This document shows, in pieces, positions 63,050 to 64,000 of a stretch of DNA of 64,000 nucleotides; positions within the stretch are counted from its first letter, which is position 1; each line of letters begins with the position of its first letter. The position numbers were made by a program, and so were the translations under genes. This DNA comes from Pterois miles (taxonomy: Eukaryota > Chordata > Actinopteri > Perciformes > Scorpaenidae), in assembly GCA_947000775.1 (NCBI GenBank), contig CAMQGK010000514.1:4552501-4616500 (forward strand). Direction: 5' to 3'. Under the pieces are notes generated by a model. That model saw only the letters and a list, made by a program, of their open reading frames with translations, did not search any database and was not told the origin of the DNA.

Positions 63050-63560
63050 AGCAGAATAATCGATCTGATCGGATACACCCACTGAGAGCTTATTGTGGAG
63101 GTCACTTGGCATTAAATGTGATGTGTGACCTTCTTTTTCTCCTCTGATCTCCCCAGAGAAAGACTTCTCTAATCTGGGTGAGATCACACAAAGTATCTGC
63201 CCTCAGAGGAGTGAGGGTTTGGCTTTAATGTGGGAATAATGGATGGGATTTCAATATGAATCCTCAGAATGATACAGTTCACAACACACTTTGCCTGTGC
63301 TTTATACTGACCTCAGGCTCTTTGTGTGATAGATTGCTATATTGGAGTTAACACAGGTTCTGTTTAACAAAGCAACAGCCTGCCTTCCCCCCATCATGCA
63401 CCTCTGCATCCCCGCTGCACTCCTCTTGTTTATCAGCAGGGTGCAGCACTGCTTTTCCCAAACAGGCGTCGAGGCGGAGTGGAGGGGGATGCCACTGAAA
63501 CACAGAAATTGATTGCTGGAAAGGAGGATGGCAATAAATCAAGCAGGAAAGCAAATGTAG
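63050..63560. promoter_or_regulatory. Candidate conserved non-coding element (intron 26)
   Basis: A repeat-free block of mixed composition with AATAATCGATCTGATCGGAT, CTTGGCATTAAATGTGATGT and GGCTTTAATGTGGGAATAAT. No coding frame. Confidence 0.3.
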
Positions 63561-63689
63561 AAAACGCTGTTCTTGTTTATGTCTAAACAGGCGGAATAGA
63601 ATAAATGTGCTCTATTTTTCAGTCCGTTTGAAAGCAAATTTGATCGAATTTTGCATGCATTGCCAATCCCTCTGGTTAGAGCCTAATTT

Positions 63690-63707
63690 AAAAAAAAAAA
63701 AAAAAAA
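63690..63707. repeat. A18 homopolymer
   Basis: Eighteen A residues, with no polyadenylation or retroposon structure around them that I could recognise. Confidence 0.95.
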
Positions 63708-64000
63708 CTGAACCCCTTGATTTATAAGCTATGCTTTCTCTTTACTTTACACTTATATATAATTAAATTATGTTTCTTGAAACACTGAATTTTCCCTTTT
63801 CTAGTGAAGTTGAATTCTTGTTCCTATTTAAGATTTAATTGACTATCATTTATAACCTGACTAATTAAACGTCTGGTCTCTTTATTATAGATTGCTTCAG
63901 CAGGCTTAGGATCTACCTCCAGATGATGCAAAGAGTGCAGTGTAACTGCTGTAATTCATAGAGGCAGCTATGAAGATGCGACATGCACATTTACATGTTT

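Larger units (their letters stand above)
59268..64000 (+). other. ap3b1: ap3b1 intron 26 (part)
   Basis: No remaining ap3b1 exon was found, so this intron is over 4.7 kb. Repeats: 59538-59927, 60083-60260, 61562-61880, 61940-62241, 62330-62852 and an A18 run (63690-63707). The segment 60780-61070 is a pyrimidine-rich low-complexity stretch. The segment 63050-63560 is unique and may be conserved. Confidence 0.85.

Noticed and set aside
63623..63684. Good acceptor (CTATTTTTCAG) followed by an open frame, SPFESKFDRILHA
   Set aside because: The phase would allow joining to exon 26, but the peptide has no resemblance to the conserved AP-3 beta C-terminus (RFAAKT...). Likely chance.

Overview
This window is vertebrate nuclear DNA, almost certainly from a ray-finned (teleost) fish. 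It has small coding exons with GT-AG introns and an AT-rich background. It is full of short degenerate transposon copies of the kinds common in fish genomes: hAT-like elements with GGGCTGTCAA or GGGCTGCA ends, a LINE tail, MITE-like hairpins and long (GT)n/(AC)n tracts. A percomorph fish is my guess from the repeat types, not a measurement. No bacterial, phage, CRISPR or plasmid feature was seen.

The window is dominated by one gene on the plus strand, ap3b1, which encodes the beta-3A subunit of the AP-3 adaptor complex. I could place 26 consecutive coding exons (7086 to 59267). All have GT-AG junctions and all phases agree, giving 1046 complete codons plus two bases. Matching the known human family member (about 1094 residues) suggests that only the last ~50 residues of the appendage lie beyond base 64000. 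The protein reads as an N-terminal adaptin trunk (residues 1 to ~656, exons 1-17), an acidic, serine-rich hinge (~657-863, exons 18-22) with a clathrin-box LLDLD at 823-827, and a C-terminal appendage (864 onward, exons 23-26).

On the minus strand, diverging from ap3b1, lies the first coding exon of scamp1 (5569-5625). It encodes 19 residues with two NPF motifs and a clean GT donor. The rest of scamp1 must continue to the left of the window. The head-to-head scamp1/ap3b1 pair matches the human arrangement. The ~1.46 kb between the two start codons holds two repeats in its middle and two clean promoter flanks. The ap3b1 flank has an RFX-type X-box and an M-box/CLEAR-like GTCATGTGAC site. The latter is notable because AP-3 builds lysosomes and melanosomes.

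Layout: 1-5568 scamp1 intron 1 with repeats; 5626-7085 shared promoter region; 7086-20909 trunk exons 1-6 in long introns; 27017-35682 trunk exons 7-17, mostly compact; 36931-44310 hinge exons 18-22; 44311-53289 a 9 kb intron containing repeat-poor segments that look like conserved non-coding DNA; 53290-59267 appendage exons 23-26; 59268-64000 the start of the next intron.

No wholly new biological system is evident. The observations most worth checking are: a possible alternative first exon of ap3b1 in intron 1 that splices in frame to exon 2; a dispersed transposon family carrying perfect DR1 nuclear-receptor sites; a 120-bp (GT)60 tract starting 6 bases into an intron behind a weak donor; and several candidate enhancers in the introns. 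All homology statements are from memory of the families. No search or alignment was run.
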